Positions 10,279 through 19,648 of a stretch of 39,087 nt of DNA are shown here, piece by piece. Position 1 is the first letter of the stretch, and the number at the start of each line of letters is the position of its first letter. The translations under genes and the position numbers were made by a program. The DNA comes from Tolumonas sp. GTDB lineage: Bacteria > Pseudomonadota > Gammaproteobacteria > Enterobacterales > Aeromonadaceae. The DNA lies in assembly GCA_003251455.1 (NCBI GenBank), contig QKFI01000093.1:1-39087 (forward strand). Reading direction: 5' to 3'. Below the pieces are notes generated by a model. That model did not search any database. It worked only from the letters and a program-made list of their open reading frames with translations, and had not been told where the DNA came from.

Positions 10279-10305
10279 TACTATCATCCTTGTTATTACT
10301 AATTA

Positions 10306-11400
10306 TTAGTCAAGCAAGTCCAGAGCTCTGGCGTGCTGACTTTGCCATCCCACAGAAAGCACATCACCCATTTTGATTGACGTATCAAACTGACTGACAG
10401 GCATTTTTACAATGAAATCTGAACTACCACACATGTTCATGCAAACGCGAATATGGTCACCTAAATAGATGAAATCACGAACCTGACCTTGCGCAACGTT
10501 GTCACATTGCTGCGCTGCTGCGCCCAGCAAAATACGTTCAGGACGAATCGACAATGTTGTCTGTTCACCAGGTGCCGAAACGTTAATTGCTTGTGCACTC
10601 AATTGCTGACCATCTGGCATCCGGACTTTGCAGTGTTGTCCATCGATTGATTCGACATGGCCGAATAGACGGTTGTTTTCACCAATGAATTGCGCAACAA
10701 ATGCATTTGATGGCTCTTCATAAAGCACTTTCGGGCTATCGATTTGCTGAATTTCACCTTTATGGAAGACAGCAACACGATCTGACATGGTCAATGCTTC
10801 TGATTGGTCATGGGTTACATAAACAATCGTCAGACCAAATTTTTCATGCAGTTGTTTAATCTCCATCTGCATGTGTTCGCGAAGCTGTTTATCCAACGCG
10901 CCTAGTGGTTCGTCCATTAGCACCAGTTTTGGTTCAAATACCAATGCACGAGCTAACGCAACACGTTGTTGCTGACCGCCAGAAAGTTGTGCTGGATAGC
11001 GGTGACCAAAACTTTCCATTTTGATCATGCTAAGAGCTTCCTGAACTTTTTCTTTGACGTCAGCTTTAGATAAGCGACGAACAAATAAAGGGAAGGCAAC
11101 GTTTTCAGCGACGGTCATGTGAGGGAAGAGCGCATAGTTCTGGAAAACCATGCCGATATCACGTTTGTGTGGTGGCTGGTTGTTTAATAACTTACCGCCT
11201 AATGTGATTTCACCACTGGTTGCAGTTTCAAAACCAGCCAGCATCATCAGACTGGTAGTTTTTCCTGAACCACTAGGTCCCAGCAGTGTCAAAAATTCGC
11301 CCCGACGAATATTCACATTCAGATTTTTAACAATGAGCGTTTCGCCATCATAGCTTTTTTGCACGTTGCGAAACTGAACAAATGGCGTTGGTTGTTTCAT
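10306..11400 (-). CDS. ABC transporter ATP-binding protein, PotA type
   Basis: Walker A GPSGSGKTT, signature LSGGQQQRVALARAL, Walker B LVLMDEPLGALD, TOBE-like C-terminus. Confidence 0.93.
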   Translation of the reverse strand: MKQPTPFVQFRNVQKSYDGETLIVKNLNVNIRRGEFLTLLGPSGSGKTTSLMMLAGFETATSGEITLGGKLLNNQPPHKRDIGMVFQNYALFPHMTVAENVAFPLFVRRLSKADVKEKVQEALSMIKMESFGHRYPAQLSGGQQQRVALARALVFEPKLVLMDEPLGALDKQLREHMQMEIKQLHEKFGLTIVYVTHDQSEALTMSDRVAVFHKGEIQQIDSPKVLYEEPSNAFVAQFIGENNRLFGHVESIDGQHCKVRMPDGQQLSAQAINVSAPGEQTTLSIRPERILLGAAAQQCDNVAQGQVRDFIYLGDHIRVCMNMCGSSDFIVKMPVSQFDTSIKMGDVLSVGWQSQHARALDLLD

Positions 11401-11937
11401 AGGATTCTCTTTCTCGTCGTCTGGTTAACGATGCTTCAGCAAAATGCGTGCTGAAAATCACAAAGAGCGCCAACTTTTCGGGCGAGACACTTTCGTGTCT
11501 ATCAGTTCCGTTGATTTAGCCAGCAGTCTGGAATCACTATATGTGCGGGAAATAGGTGTAAAAAGCGCAATGTTTTAATGTTTACATTGATAAAAATTAA
11601 ACATTTATTTGGGGTATTACGGATTGTTTCTTAAGCGAAACTATGAGAAAAAGGAAGGTTTTTATAAAAGGTCTTGTAGGGATTCAATGAGCAATTTAAT
11701 GCAAAGACACACTTATTATACTGAAATTTGCTCTCATAGGTAGCCCCAGAATGGGTTTGATGTCACAAAATGGTGCTGATGGTTGTCTGGCTTTAAATAG
11801 GACGCCAATCTGGTGCAATAATAAAATCAGCGCATATCGATCTGAAATATTTCATTGATCGTATTATTCCGAGAAACCTAGCTCTCAGTACCTTTTCCTC
11901 CATCACCATTTCGGCTGGTTTTACACTAAGGATTGCT

Positions 11938-12891
11938 ATGTCTGCATTTCACTCAGATAAGATACAAGTGGGGATCAGTGCATGTTTACTTGGGGAGAAA
12001 GTAAGATTTGATGGCGGGCACAAACGCAGCGAGTTTGTTGAGAATGATCTTCGTCGTTACTTCACTTATCTTCCCGTTTGCCCTGAAGTTGCTATTGGAT
12101 TAGGTGTGCCACGAAAAGCGATCCGCCTAGTTCGGCGTGATGATAACATTCGTGTTGAAGCATCTGATGGCAGCATTGATGTAACGGAAAAACTGACGGC
12201 ATTCTCGAAAGCGAAAACAGCCCAGTTTGATTTTCTTTCTGGCTACATTTTTTGTGCTAAATCGCCGAGTTGCGGGATGGAAAGAGTTCGTGTCTATACG
12301 AATGAAGGCGCTGCGAAAGAAGGTGTCGGTCTTTATGCCCGTATTCTCATGGAGCAAAATCCATTACTCCCAGTTGAAGAAGATGGTCGTTTATGTGATC
12401 CGATCCTTCGGGAGAACTTTGTGACCAGAGTTTATGCCTACCATGACTGGCAACAACTACAGGCAACGGGGCTAACCCGGGGAAAGATTATTTCCTTTCA
12501 CTCTCGATATAAATACTTATTGTTTGCGCATCATCCTTCATCGTATTCATTACTTGGTAAGTTGCTGGGTGATTCAGTCTCAATGCCCCTTGACCAGTTG
12601 GCTGAACGGTATATATCCGGGCTCATGCAAGGCTTAAAGAATAAAGCAACCAGAAAAGGGCATACGAATGTACTGCAACACCTGCAGGGTTACTTTAAGA
12701 AAACGCTCTCATTGGAACAAAAAGCTGAGCTTCATCATTTAATTGATAAATATCGTCGAGGGTTGGTTCCTTTGATGTCACCGATGACGTTGATTCAACA
12801 TTATTTACGAGAATATCCGAATCCTTATCTGTCTTCACAAGTCTATCTGAATCCACATCCTGAAGATCTAGCACTTCGGTATAGTCTTTAA
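11938..12891 (+). CDS. DUF523 (TudS-like) + DUF1722 (YbgA) fusion protein
   Basis: DUF523 cysteine motifs ISACLLGEKVRFDGG, PVCPEV, KSPSCGM; DUF1722 C-terminus; directly upstream of photolyase as in ybgA-phr. Confidence 0.88.
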   Translation: MSAFHSDKIQVGISACLLGEKVRFDGGHKRSEFVENDLRRYFTYLPVCPEVAIGLGVPRKAIRLVRRDDNIRVEASDGSIDVTEKLTAFSKAKTAQFDFLSGYIFCAKSPSCGMERVRVYTNEGAAKEGVGLYARILMEQNPLLPVEEDGRLCDPILRENFVTRVYAYHDWQQLQATGLTRGKIISFHSRYKYLLFAHHPSSYSLLGKLLGDSVSMPLDQLAERYISGLMQGLKNKATRKGHTNVLQHLQGYFKKTLSLEQKAELHHLIDKYRRGLVPLMSPMTLIQHYLREYPNPYLSSQVYLNPHPEDLALRYSL

Positions 12892-12904
12892 AATGGAAAG
12901 CGAT

Positions 12905-14305
12905 ATGACCGCATTAGTTTGGTTCAGAGATGATCTCCGTACCTTTGATCACCCTGCACTTTATGCCGCAAGTATGAACGGGCAATCTGTTCAGGCGATT
13001 TATTTCGTAACGCCTGAACAATGGAAAGCCCATGACATGGCACCAATCAAAGCGGATTTGCTGGAGCAACATTTAAACTCAGTCGGTGCAAAGTTAGCTG
13101 CATTGGGCATTCCTTTCGACGTACTAACGGTAGCGGATTATGCAGCTATTCCTGAGGCACTGAGCGCATATTGCAATGCACATGAGATAACAGATCTTTA
13201 TACCAACCGAGATATCGGTATTTATGAATTAAGAAGGGATCAAGCCGTTCAATCGGTCTGTGATCAGCAAAAGATACATTGTCATTGGTTTGATGCCCGC
13301 TGTTTATTTGCACCTGGTACTGTATTGAATGGCTGTCGGGAAATGTTCAAGGTATTCACGCCATTTAGCAAAGTCTGGCTAAAAAGACTGATGGCAGAGG
13401 GCTTTCAAGTCTGGCCGCAACCAGAATGTCAGGGGGAGTCTATCGAATGGCAATCGATTGAGGTCGATTATCCCAAACGTTCCAGTGCCGACTGGTTAGG
13501 CAATGAAGATGCAGTCTTACATCAGTTACGCCAGTTTTGTGATGACAAATTATCTGAATATGGTGTTAACCGCGATTATCCTGCTCGTAACGGTACGAGT
13601 TTGTTGTCACCTTTTCTTGCATTAGGCGTGGTTACGATCCGTCAATGTTTGGCTGTGATTCAGGATGTGATGGGTTACATTCCGTCTGACGAAAGTGAGC
13701 CTGGTTTTATCTGGCTGAATGAGCTGATCTGGCGGGAGTTTTATCAGCATCTGCTGGTGGCATATCCACGAGTTTGCATGAATAAAGGTTTTAAACCAGA
13801 AACGGATAAGATCTGTTGGCCAAATAACCCCACAAATTTCCAAACATGGTGCGAGGGGAGGACTGGATATCCGATAGTTGATGCTGCAATGCGCTGTTTA
13901 AAGCAAACAGGGTGGATGCATAACCGACTCCGGATGATTGTCGCTTCATTTCTAACGAAAGATTTGCATATTGATTGGCGTTGGGGTGAACGCTATTTCA
14001 TGCAAAATCTGATTGATGGTGAATTAGCTGCAAACAATGGCGGATGGCAATGGGCTGCCAGCACAGGGGCTGATGCCGTGCCTTATTTTCGTATTTTTAA
14101 TCCAACCACACAGGGTGAGAAATTTGATGAAACGGGTGAGTTTATCAAGCGCTGGCTTCCAGAACTGAATAATGTGCCTGCAAAATATATTCATACGCCC
14201 CATGAATGGTTAAAAGTTTTTGATCCTGGAAGTGATTATCCGCTGCCCATTGTGAACCATGCGGAGGCTCGGGCATTTACGTTAAGCTTATATAAAGACG
14301 CTTAG
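12905..14305 (+). CDS. phrB: Deoxyribodipyrimidine photolyase
   Basis: MTALVWFRDDLRTFDHPAL; FAD-binding motifs WREFYQHLL, GRTGYPIVDAAMRCL, TGWMHNRLRMIVASFLTKDL, NNGGWQWAASTGADA. Confidence 0.95.
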   Translation: MTALVWFRDDLRTFDHPALYAASMNGQSVQAIYFVTPEQWKAHDMAPIKADLLEQHLNSVGAKLAALGIPFDVLTVADYAAIPEALSAYCNAHEITDLYTNRDIGIYELRRDQAVQSVCDQQKIHCHWFDARCLFAPGTVLNGCREMFKVFTPFSKVWLKRLMAEGFQVWPQPECQGESIEWQSIEVDYPKRSSADWLGNEDAVLHQLRQFCDDKLSEYGVNRDYPARNGTSLLSPFLALGVVTIRQCLAVIQDVMGYIPSDESEPGFIWLNELIWREFYQHLLVAYPRVCMNKGFKPETDKICWPNNPTNFQTWCEGRTGYPIVDAAMRCLKQTGWMHNRLRMIVASFLTKDLHIDWRWGERYFMQNLIDGELAANNGGWQWAASTGADAVPYFRIFNPTTQGEKFDETGEFIKRWLPELNNVPAKYIHTPHEWLKVFDPGSDYPLPIVNHAEARAFTLSLYKDA

Positions 14306-14330
14306 CCTTTGAGATGGAAATCATTTGAAT

Positions 14331-14354
14331 AAAAAAGCGCCTTGTGGCGCTTTT
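14331..14354. terminator. Terminator between phrB and LysE-family gene
   Basis: A6-GCGCC-TTGT-GGCGC-TTTTCTT. Confidence 0.75.
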
Positions 14355-14355
14355 C

Positions 14356-14982
14356 TTATGTCTGGCTTGATGTGATTAGATGAATGACGTCAGCTAGTAT
14401 CAATATGCTGAAGAGTGCAAAAACGCCCGCAGACACATAATCGACCCAGCGTTTATGTCTCATGTAATAATTTCTTATTTTCTCTAAAGAAAATAATTGC
14501 CCAACCAAAAAGAACCATACAAGCGATTCCACAAAAATAAGGATCATGATCTGAGAGAGTAATCCTTGTGATTGTCCAATGCCGGGGATCGAAGAAAAGA
14601 CACTGCTGAAATAGATCACAGCCTTCGGATTCGCCAGATTAGTCATCACTCCCTTCAGGAGTACGTGTTTAATCGGTTTACCATCCAGCGCTATTTCACC
14701 TAATGGCTGTTTTGCAGAATGAAAAATATCAATGGCTAGCTTAAACAGATAAAAAGCGCCCAAGACCATGATGATCCATTTGGTTACAGGGAAATGCTCG
14801 AACAATAAATTCATCCCTAACAATGTCATCGTTGCCCAAATCAAGATCCCGATAGCAACACCACTCGCAGATTGAAATATATGGCTGGTGCGTCCTGACA
14901 ACGCAGTTCTGGAAACGAAGAAGAAATCTGGCCCCGGTGCCGCCAATGCACAAAGATGAATCACAAATAAGCTGAATAACAT
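14356..14982 (-). CDS. LysE/RhtB-family amino-acid exporter
   Basis: 208 aa, N-terminal ...LCALAAPGPDFFFVSRTAL and NPKAVIYFSSVFS motifs. Confidence 0.88.
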   Translation of the reverse strand: MLFSLFVIHLCALAAPGPDFFFVSRTALSGRTSHIFQSASGVAIGILIWATMTLLGMNLLFEHFPVTKWIIMVLGAFYLFKLAIDIFHSAKQPLGEIALDGKPIKHVLLKGVMTNLANPKAVIYFSSVFSSIPGIGQSQGLLSQIMILIFVESLVWFFLVGQLFSLEKIRNYYMRHKRWVDYVSAGVFALFSILILADVIHLITSSQT

Positions 14983-15046
14983 AATAAAACCCTAAAAAAG
15001 AAAAACTGCACCGGTGTGATGCAAATTATAAGAAATAAGAAAAGAA

Positions 15047-15088
15047 GGATACAGATTCAGATATTGTGATTTTTAATGGGTACAGATT
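15047..15088. promoter_or_regulatory. Direct repeat GGATACAGATT / GGGTACAGATT spaced 31 bp; candidate MocR operator
   Basis: Copies at 15047-15057 and 15078-15088 in the divergent LysE/MocR promoter. Confidence 0.55.
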
Positions 15089-15121
15089 TATACTGGTGGA
15101 AACTCCAGCAGAGCGATAGTG

Positions 15122-16549
15122 ATGACTGAGCAAGCTTTATATTTGCAATTAGCAGATAAATTGGCGCAAGCAATTCGAGAAGGCATTTTACCATCGGGTA
15201 GTCGACTGTTATCGATCCGAGATTGCGCGAAGCAAAAGAAACTCAGTATCAATACGGTGAATGCTGCTTATCGGTTACTCGAAGATAAAGGGCTGATCGA
15301 AGCAAGACCAAAGTCAGGCTATTTTGTGAAAAACCGGTTGGCAGTACCTATACAACCCCTCAAACCAACTAAAGCCACTGAACGGGAACCGGATACCCTC
15401 AATACATTTATTGAAGAAGTACTCTCTCATCAAAATCGGCCGGACTATATTGATTTTGGTCTTGCTTGTCCGAGAGGGAAGGCTTTTTATCCTTCAGAAC
15501 GACTATCTCGTTTAACTGCAGGTATTCTGCGTCGACATGGTGATCTGGTGGCACAATATGCACTACCGCCCGGTTCTTTATCGCTACGCCAGCAGATTGC
15601 ATTACGATTAACGCAATTAGGTATGTCAGTGTCTGCGGATGAGCTGATTTTGACGCATGGAGTCCTGGATGCATTGAATTTAGCGATTCGTACCGTAGCA
15701 AAGGCAGGTGATACCGTCATTGTTGAGACGCCAACCTATTTCAATTTGTATTCGTTGCTGGAAACACATGGCATTTTTTGGAAAGAGATCACAACGAATC
15801 CTGTATCAGGTATGGATTTAGACGAACTGGAACACGTGATCCAAACAGAAAAGATCGCCGCAATCATAACGATACCGACGGTTCACAACCCGCTTGGTTT
15901 TACGATGAGTCGTGCAGAGAAAGCTCGGCTCGCCAAAATTGCCAATCAATATCAGATCCCAGTCATTGAAGATGCACAGCACTCCGATTTGCAATTTGTG
16001 AATCCCCCTGAGCCATTATTAAAAGCATATGATCAAGACGGTTGGATCATGACCTGTGCCAGTTATACCAAAACACTGGCACCAGATTTTCGGATTGGCT
16101 GGATTGCTCCGGGACGGTTTCAGGAACAAATTCGTAAACTTAAGTTTTTAACCAGTGTTGCGGAGTCAACTTTATTATCTGAAGCCATTGCTCAATTTCT
16201 TGAGAATGGTGGCTATGAACGGCATTTACGACACGTGAGACGGTTATACGCCATACAGATTGACCAGATCCGTGCGTTGATTGCGCAGTATTTTCCTGCA
16301 GGTACCAGAGCTAGCCAACCCACAGGTGGATTTATTCTCTGGCTGGAGTTACCTGAAACGATCGATAGTTTAGAACTTGCAAGACGTGCCATGGCCGAAC
16401 ATATCGTTTGTATTCCGGGTCAGTTATATTCTCTGAACCGACGCTATCAGCATTGCTTGCGATTGACTTGTTGTTTTGAAATGACAGAGAAATATCAGAA
16501 AGGAATAGCTCGATTAGGTGCGATCGCTCATGAAATGAATCTGAAATAA
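15122..16549 (+). CDS. MocR-type regulator (GntR winged helix + PLP aminotransferase-like domain)
   Basis: N-terminal GntR HTH (LADKLAQAIREGILPSGSRLLSIRDCAKQKKLSINTVNAAYRLLEDKGLIEARPKSGYFV) followed by fold-type I domain (SYTKTLAPDFRIGWI). Confidence 0.93.
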   Translation: MTEQALYLQLADKLAQAIREGILPSGSRLLSIRDCAKQKKLSINTVNAAYRLLEDKGLIEARPKSGYFVKNRLAVPIQPLKPTKATEREPDTLNTFIEEVLSHQNRPDYIDFGLACPRGKAFYPSERLSRLTAGILRRHGDLVAQYALPPGSLSLRQQIALRLTQLGMSVSADELILTHGVLDALNLAIRTVAKAGDTVIVETPTYFNLYSLLETHGIFWKEITTNPVSGMDLDELEHVIQTEKIAAIITIPTVHNPLGFTMSRAEKARLAKIANQYQIPVIEDAQHSDLQFVNPPEPLLKAYDQDGWIMTCASYTKTLAPDFRIGWIAPGRFQEQIRKLKFLTSVAESTLLSEAIAQFLENGGYERHLRHVRRLYAIQIDQIRALIAQYFPAGTRASQPTGGFILWLELPETIDSLELARRAMAEHIVCIPGQLYSLNRRYQHCLRLTCCFEMTEKYQKGIARLGAIAHEMNLK

Positions 16550-16614
16550 AACTGAAAGTAGACTTATAAGATTTTAAAACAGGGGGTGATGATATTTGCG
16601 ATATAAACCAGAAA

Positions 16615-16690
16615 TGGCTCCCTCGACTGGACTCGAACCAGTGACATACGGATTAACAGTCCGCCGTTCTACCGACTGAACTACGAGGGA
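16615..16690 (-). tRNA. tRNA-Asn(GTT)
   Basis: 76 bp, encoded CCA, acceptor TCCCTCG/CGAGGGA, anticodon loop CTGTTAA. Confidence 0.97.
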
Positions 16691-16694
16691 AAAG

Positions 16695-16770
16695 TGGCTC
16701 CTCCTGCTGGACTTGAACCAGCGACATACGGATTAACAGTCCGCCGTTCTACCGACTGAACTAAGGAGGA
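16695..16770 (-). tRNA. tRNA-Asn(GTT)
   Basis: 76 bp, encoded CCA, acceptor TCCTCCT/AGGAGGA, anticodon loop CTGTTAA. Confidence 0.97.
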
Positions 16771-16788
16771 ATTAATTTGTCTAGATGA

Positions 16789-16864
16789 TGGCTCCTCCTG
16801 CTGGACTTGAACCAGCGACATACGGATTAACAGTCCGCCGTTCTACCGACTGAACTAAGGAGGA
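16789..16864 (-). tRNA. tRNA-Asn(GTT), identical to the 16695-16770 copy
   Basis: Same 76-bp sequence as preceding copy. Confidence 0.97.
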
Positions 16865-17000
16865 ATCGTTCTCATCTCGACGGGGCGCATGTTACTGATT
16901 GGTCTGGTGACTGTCAACTGATGAAACACCAAAATCAGACCATTTCATATCGTTTGCTGAATTGATAACCAGTTTGTATCAGTTTCAATCAGGGATGAGG

Positions 17001-17290
17001 TTATCAACAGGGAAGTCGATGCCAGTGATATCAAGGCCTGTAGCACGTTACCCACAGAATCTGTGGATAACCATGTGAATTATTTCCTCATATCTTGCTG
17101 AAAGCCGCATGCTGTAAGGATTTGAAAAAAGTATGATGAATATATTGCAAAAAAATATTATATAAAAATCAATAAGATATAAAAAATTGCTGCGAGAAGT
17201 GGTATTTGATATATCAGAAATACAAATTGAAAATAGGTCTACGGAAAATGTGCATTATTTTGGCGCATTCTCTAATGGAGCCGTGGATAA
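17001..17290. promoter_or_regulatory. DnaA-box cluster with AT-rich tract inside tRNA-Asn array
   Basis: TTATCAACA 17001-17009 (+), TTACCCACA 17048-17056 (+), TGTGGATAA 17062-17070 (perfect box, - strand), CGTGGATAA 17282-17290 (- strand); AT-rich 17120-17250. Confidence 0.6.
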
Positions 17291-17322
17291 CTTGAATCTT
17301 TGAGGGTGAAGCAGAAGAGATA

Positions 17323-17398
17323 TGGCTCCCCCGACTGGACTCGAACCAGTGACATACGGATTAACAGTCCGCCGTTCTACCGACTGAACTACGGGGGA
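17323..17398 (-). tRNA. tRNA-Asn(GTT)
   Basis: 76 bp, encoded CCA, acceptor TCCCCCG/CGGGGGA, anticodon loop CTGTTAA. Confidence 0.97.
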
Positions 17399-17528
17399 AT
17401 GGGCTGAAAATACTAATGATATTAGTGGTGCGGGTCAAGGCAAAAATAAGAGCTAGATCTCAATTGAGGTAAAAATGAACAAAAAGATTGATCTATAAAC
17501 AAATGAATCCTTGGTTAGATAAAAACTA

Positions 17529-17544
17529 CTGTAAAGGTGTTCAG
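17529..17544. promoter_or_regulatory. Putative LexA (SOS) box upstream of uvrB
   Basis: TA-CTG-TAAAGGTGTT-CAG-TA matches CTG-N10-CAG; 54 bp upstream of the uvrB ATG. Confidence 0.65.
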
Positions 17545-17597
17545 TATCCGAGGGAAGCATTATTATATATGTCTGTTCGGAAGGTTTAGGTCGTACG

Positions 17598-19604
17598 ATG
17601 AGTAAGCAGTTTAAACTGGCAAGTCAGTTTCAGCCGGGTGGGGATCAACCTAGAGCAATTGCACAATTATTGGACGGCATCGAGTCTGGTTTGGCGCATC
17701 AAACATTACTCGGCGTGACTGGTTCGGGGAAAACTTTCACGATGGCGAATGTGATCGCGAAATTAAACCGTCCAACCATGATCCTCGCACCCAATAAAAC
17801 GCTGGCTGCACAACTTTACGGAGAAATGAGGGAATTCTTCCCTGAAAATGCGGTCGAGTACTTTGTTTCTTATTACGATTACTATCAGCCGGAAGCCTAT
17901 GTGCCGACGACAGATACATTTATTGAAAAAGACGCATCTATTAATGATCATATTGAACAAATGCGTTTGTCTGCGACCAAAGCACTACTTGAACGACGAG
18001 ATGTGGTGATCGTCGCTTCTGTTTCTGCAATCTATGGTTTAGGTGATCCGCAATCTTATCTGAGCATGATGTTGCATTTACGTCAGGGCGATATCATCAA
18101 TCAGCGTGACATTTTGCGTCGCCTCGCTGAATTACAATACACCCGAAATGATGCTGCGTTCCAACGTGCAACGTTTCGGGTTCGAGGGGAGGTACTTGAT
18201 ATCTTTCCTGCTGAATCGGACAAACTTGCTCTTCGGGTTGAATTATTCGATGAAGAAGTGGAACGATTAAGTCTGTTTGATCCATTGACGGGGGCGGTCG
18301 AAAAGGTCATTCCCCGGTTTACGATCTTTCCTAAAAGTCACTATGTAACACCCCGCGATACCATTTTACAGGCCATTGAACAGATTAAAGAAGAGCTTGC
18401 CGTTCGTCGTCAGCAGTTTCTGGATGCAAATAAGCTTCTGGAAGAACAACGGATCACGCAACGAACGTTGTTCGATATCGAAATGATGCAGGAACTAGGC
18501 TATTGCTCTGGCATCGAAAACTATTCCCGTTATTTATCCGGTCGTGCTGCGGGCGAACCGCCGCCAACCCTATTCGACTATTTACCTGGCGATGGTCTGC
18601 TGATTATTGATGAATCGCACGTGACCGTACCGCAAATTGGCGGCATGTATAAAGGCGACCGCTCTCGCAAAGAAACGCTGGTTGAATATGGTTTCCGCTT
18701 ACCATCCGCTTTAGACAACCGTCCATTAAAGTTTGATGAGTTTGAATCACTGATGCCACAAACCGTATTTGTTTCAGCAACGCCAGCTGCTTATGAACTT
18801 GAAAAATCGGGTGGCGAGATTGTTGAACAGGTTGTTCGTCCAACAGGCTTGCTTGATCCGGTGGTTGAAGTGAGACCGGTCACCACGCAGGTGGATGATC
18901 TGCTCTCAGAAATTCGCTTACGCGTTAAATCAGATGAACGTGTGCTGGTGACGACGTTAACAAAACGGATGGCTGAGGATTTAACCGAATATCTGCATGA
19001 GCATGACGTGCGTGTACGTTATCTGCATTCGGACATTGATACTGTTGAGCGTATGGAGATCATTCGTGATCTGCGTCTTGGTGAGTTTGATGTTTTAGTC
19101 GGAATCAACTTATTAAGGGAAGGGTTGGACATGCCAGAGGTGTCTCTGGTTGCCATTTTAGATGCAGATAAAGAAGGGTTCTTGCGTTCAACTCGCTCTT
19201 TGATTCAAACCATCGGCCGTGCTGCACGTAACCTGAATGGGAAAGCAATTTTATATGGGGATAAAATTACCGATTCGATGAAGGTTGCGATTGATGAAAC
19301 AAATCGTCGACGGGCAAAACAGCAGGCGTTCAACGAAGAGAATGGCATCACGCCACAAGGCTTGAAGAAAAAGGTTGTGGATGTCATGCAATTGGGAGGT
19401 GTTTCCGGCAGCAATAAATCAGGCAAACTGAGACAAGTTGCTGAACCCGCAGGTAGTTATAAACGACTGCATCCTGATGAAATTGCGAAAGAAATCAAAC
19501 GTCTTGAAAACCAGATGTTTGAACATGCACGTAATCTTGAATTTGAACAAGCCGCAGCTTTACGCGACCAAATTCAGGCGTTACAGCAACAATTGATTTT
19601 TTGA
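17598..19604 (+). CDS. uvrB: Excinuclease ABC subunit B
   Basis: 668 aa; [53 protein letters not shown]-terminal UVR motif. Confidence 0.98.
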   Translation: MSKQFKLASQFQPGGDQPRAIAQLLDGIESGLAHQTLLGVTGSGKTFTMANVIAKLNRPTMILAPNKTLAAQLYGEMREFFPENAVEYFVSYYDYYQPEAYVPTTDTFIEKDASINDHIEQMRLSATKALLERRDVVIVASVSAIYGLGDPQSYLSMMLHLRQGDIINQRDILRRLAELQYTRNDAAFQRATFRVRGEVLDIFPAESDKLALRVELFDEEVERLSLFDPLTGAVEKVIPRFTIFPKSHYVTPRDTILQAIEQIKEELAVRRQQFLDANKLLEEQRITQRTLFDIEMMQELGYCSGIENYSRYLSGRAAGEPPPTLFDYLPGDGLLIIDESHVTVPQIGGMYKGDRSRKETLVEYGFRLPSALDNRPLKFDEFESLMPQTVFVSATPAAYELEKSGGEIVEQVVRPTGLLDPVVEVRPVTTQVDDLLSEIRLRVKSDERVLVTTLTKRMAEDLTEYLHEHDVRVRYLHSDIDTVERMEIIRDLRLGEFDVLVGINLLREGLDMPEVSLVAILDADKEGFLRSTRSLIQTIGRAARNLNGKAILYGDKITDSMKVAIDETNRRRAKQQAFNEENGITPQGLKKKVVDVMQLGGVSGSNKSGKLRQVAEPAGSYKRLHPDEIAKEIKRLENQMFEHARNLEFEQAAALRDQIQALQQQLIF

Positions 19605-19618
19605 TTCTCCGATATGTA

Positions 19619-19648
19619 AAAAAACCGCCTATTGGCGGTTTTTTTATT
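19619..19648. terminator. Bidirectional terminator between uvrB and folE
   Basis: AAAACCGCC-TATT-GGCGGTTTTTTT. Confidence 0.85.

Noticed and set aside
11802-11816. NtrC-like site ACGCC-AATCT-GGTGC upstream of the ABC operon/DUF523 gene
   Set aside because: One half-site is poor and I could not find a convincing sigma-54 -24/-12 element for either neighboring gene (TTGGCGCTCTTTGTGA on the - strand lacks the -12 GC).
17001-17290. DnaA-box cluster as the main chromosomal oriC
   Set aside because: Only four boxes, no typical oriC neighbors (mnmG, rpmH, dnaA) in the window; datA-like or remnant origin is the safer reading.
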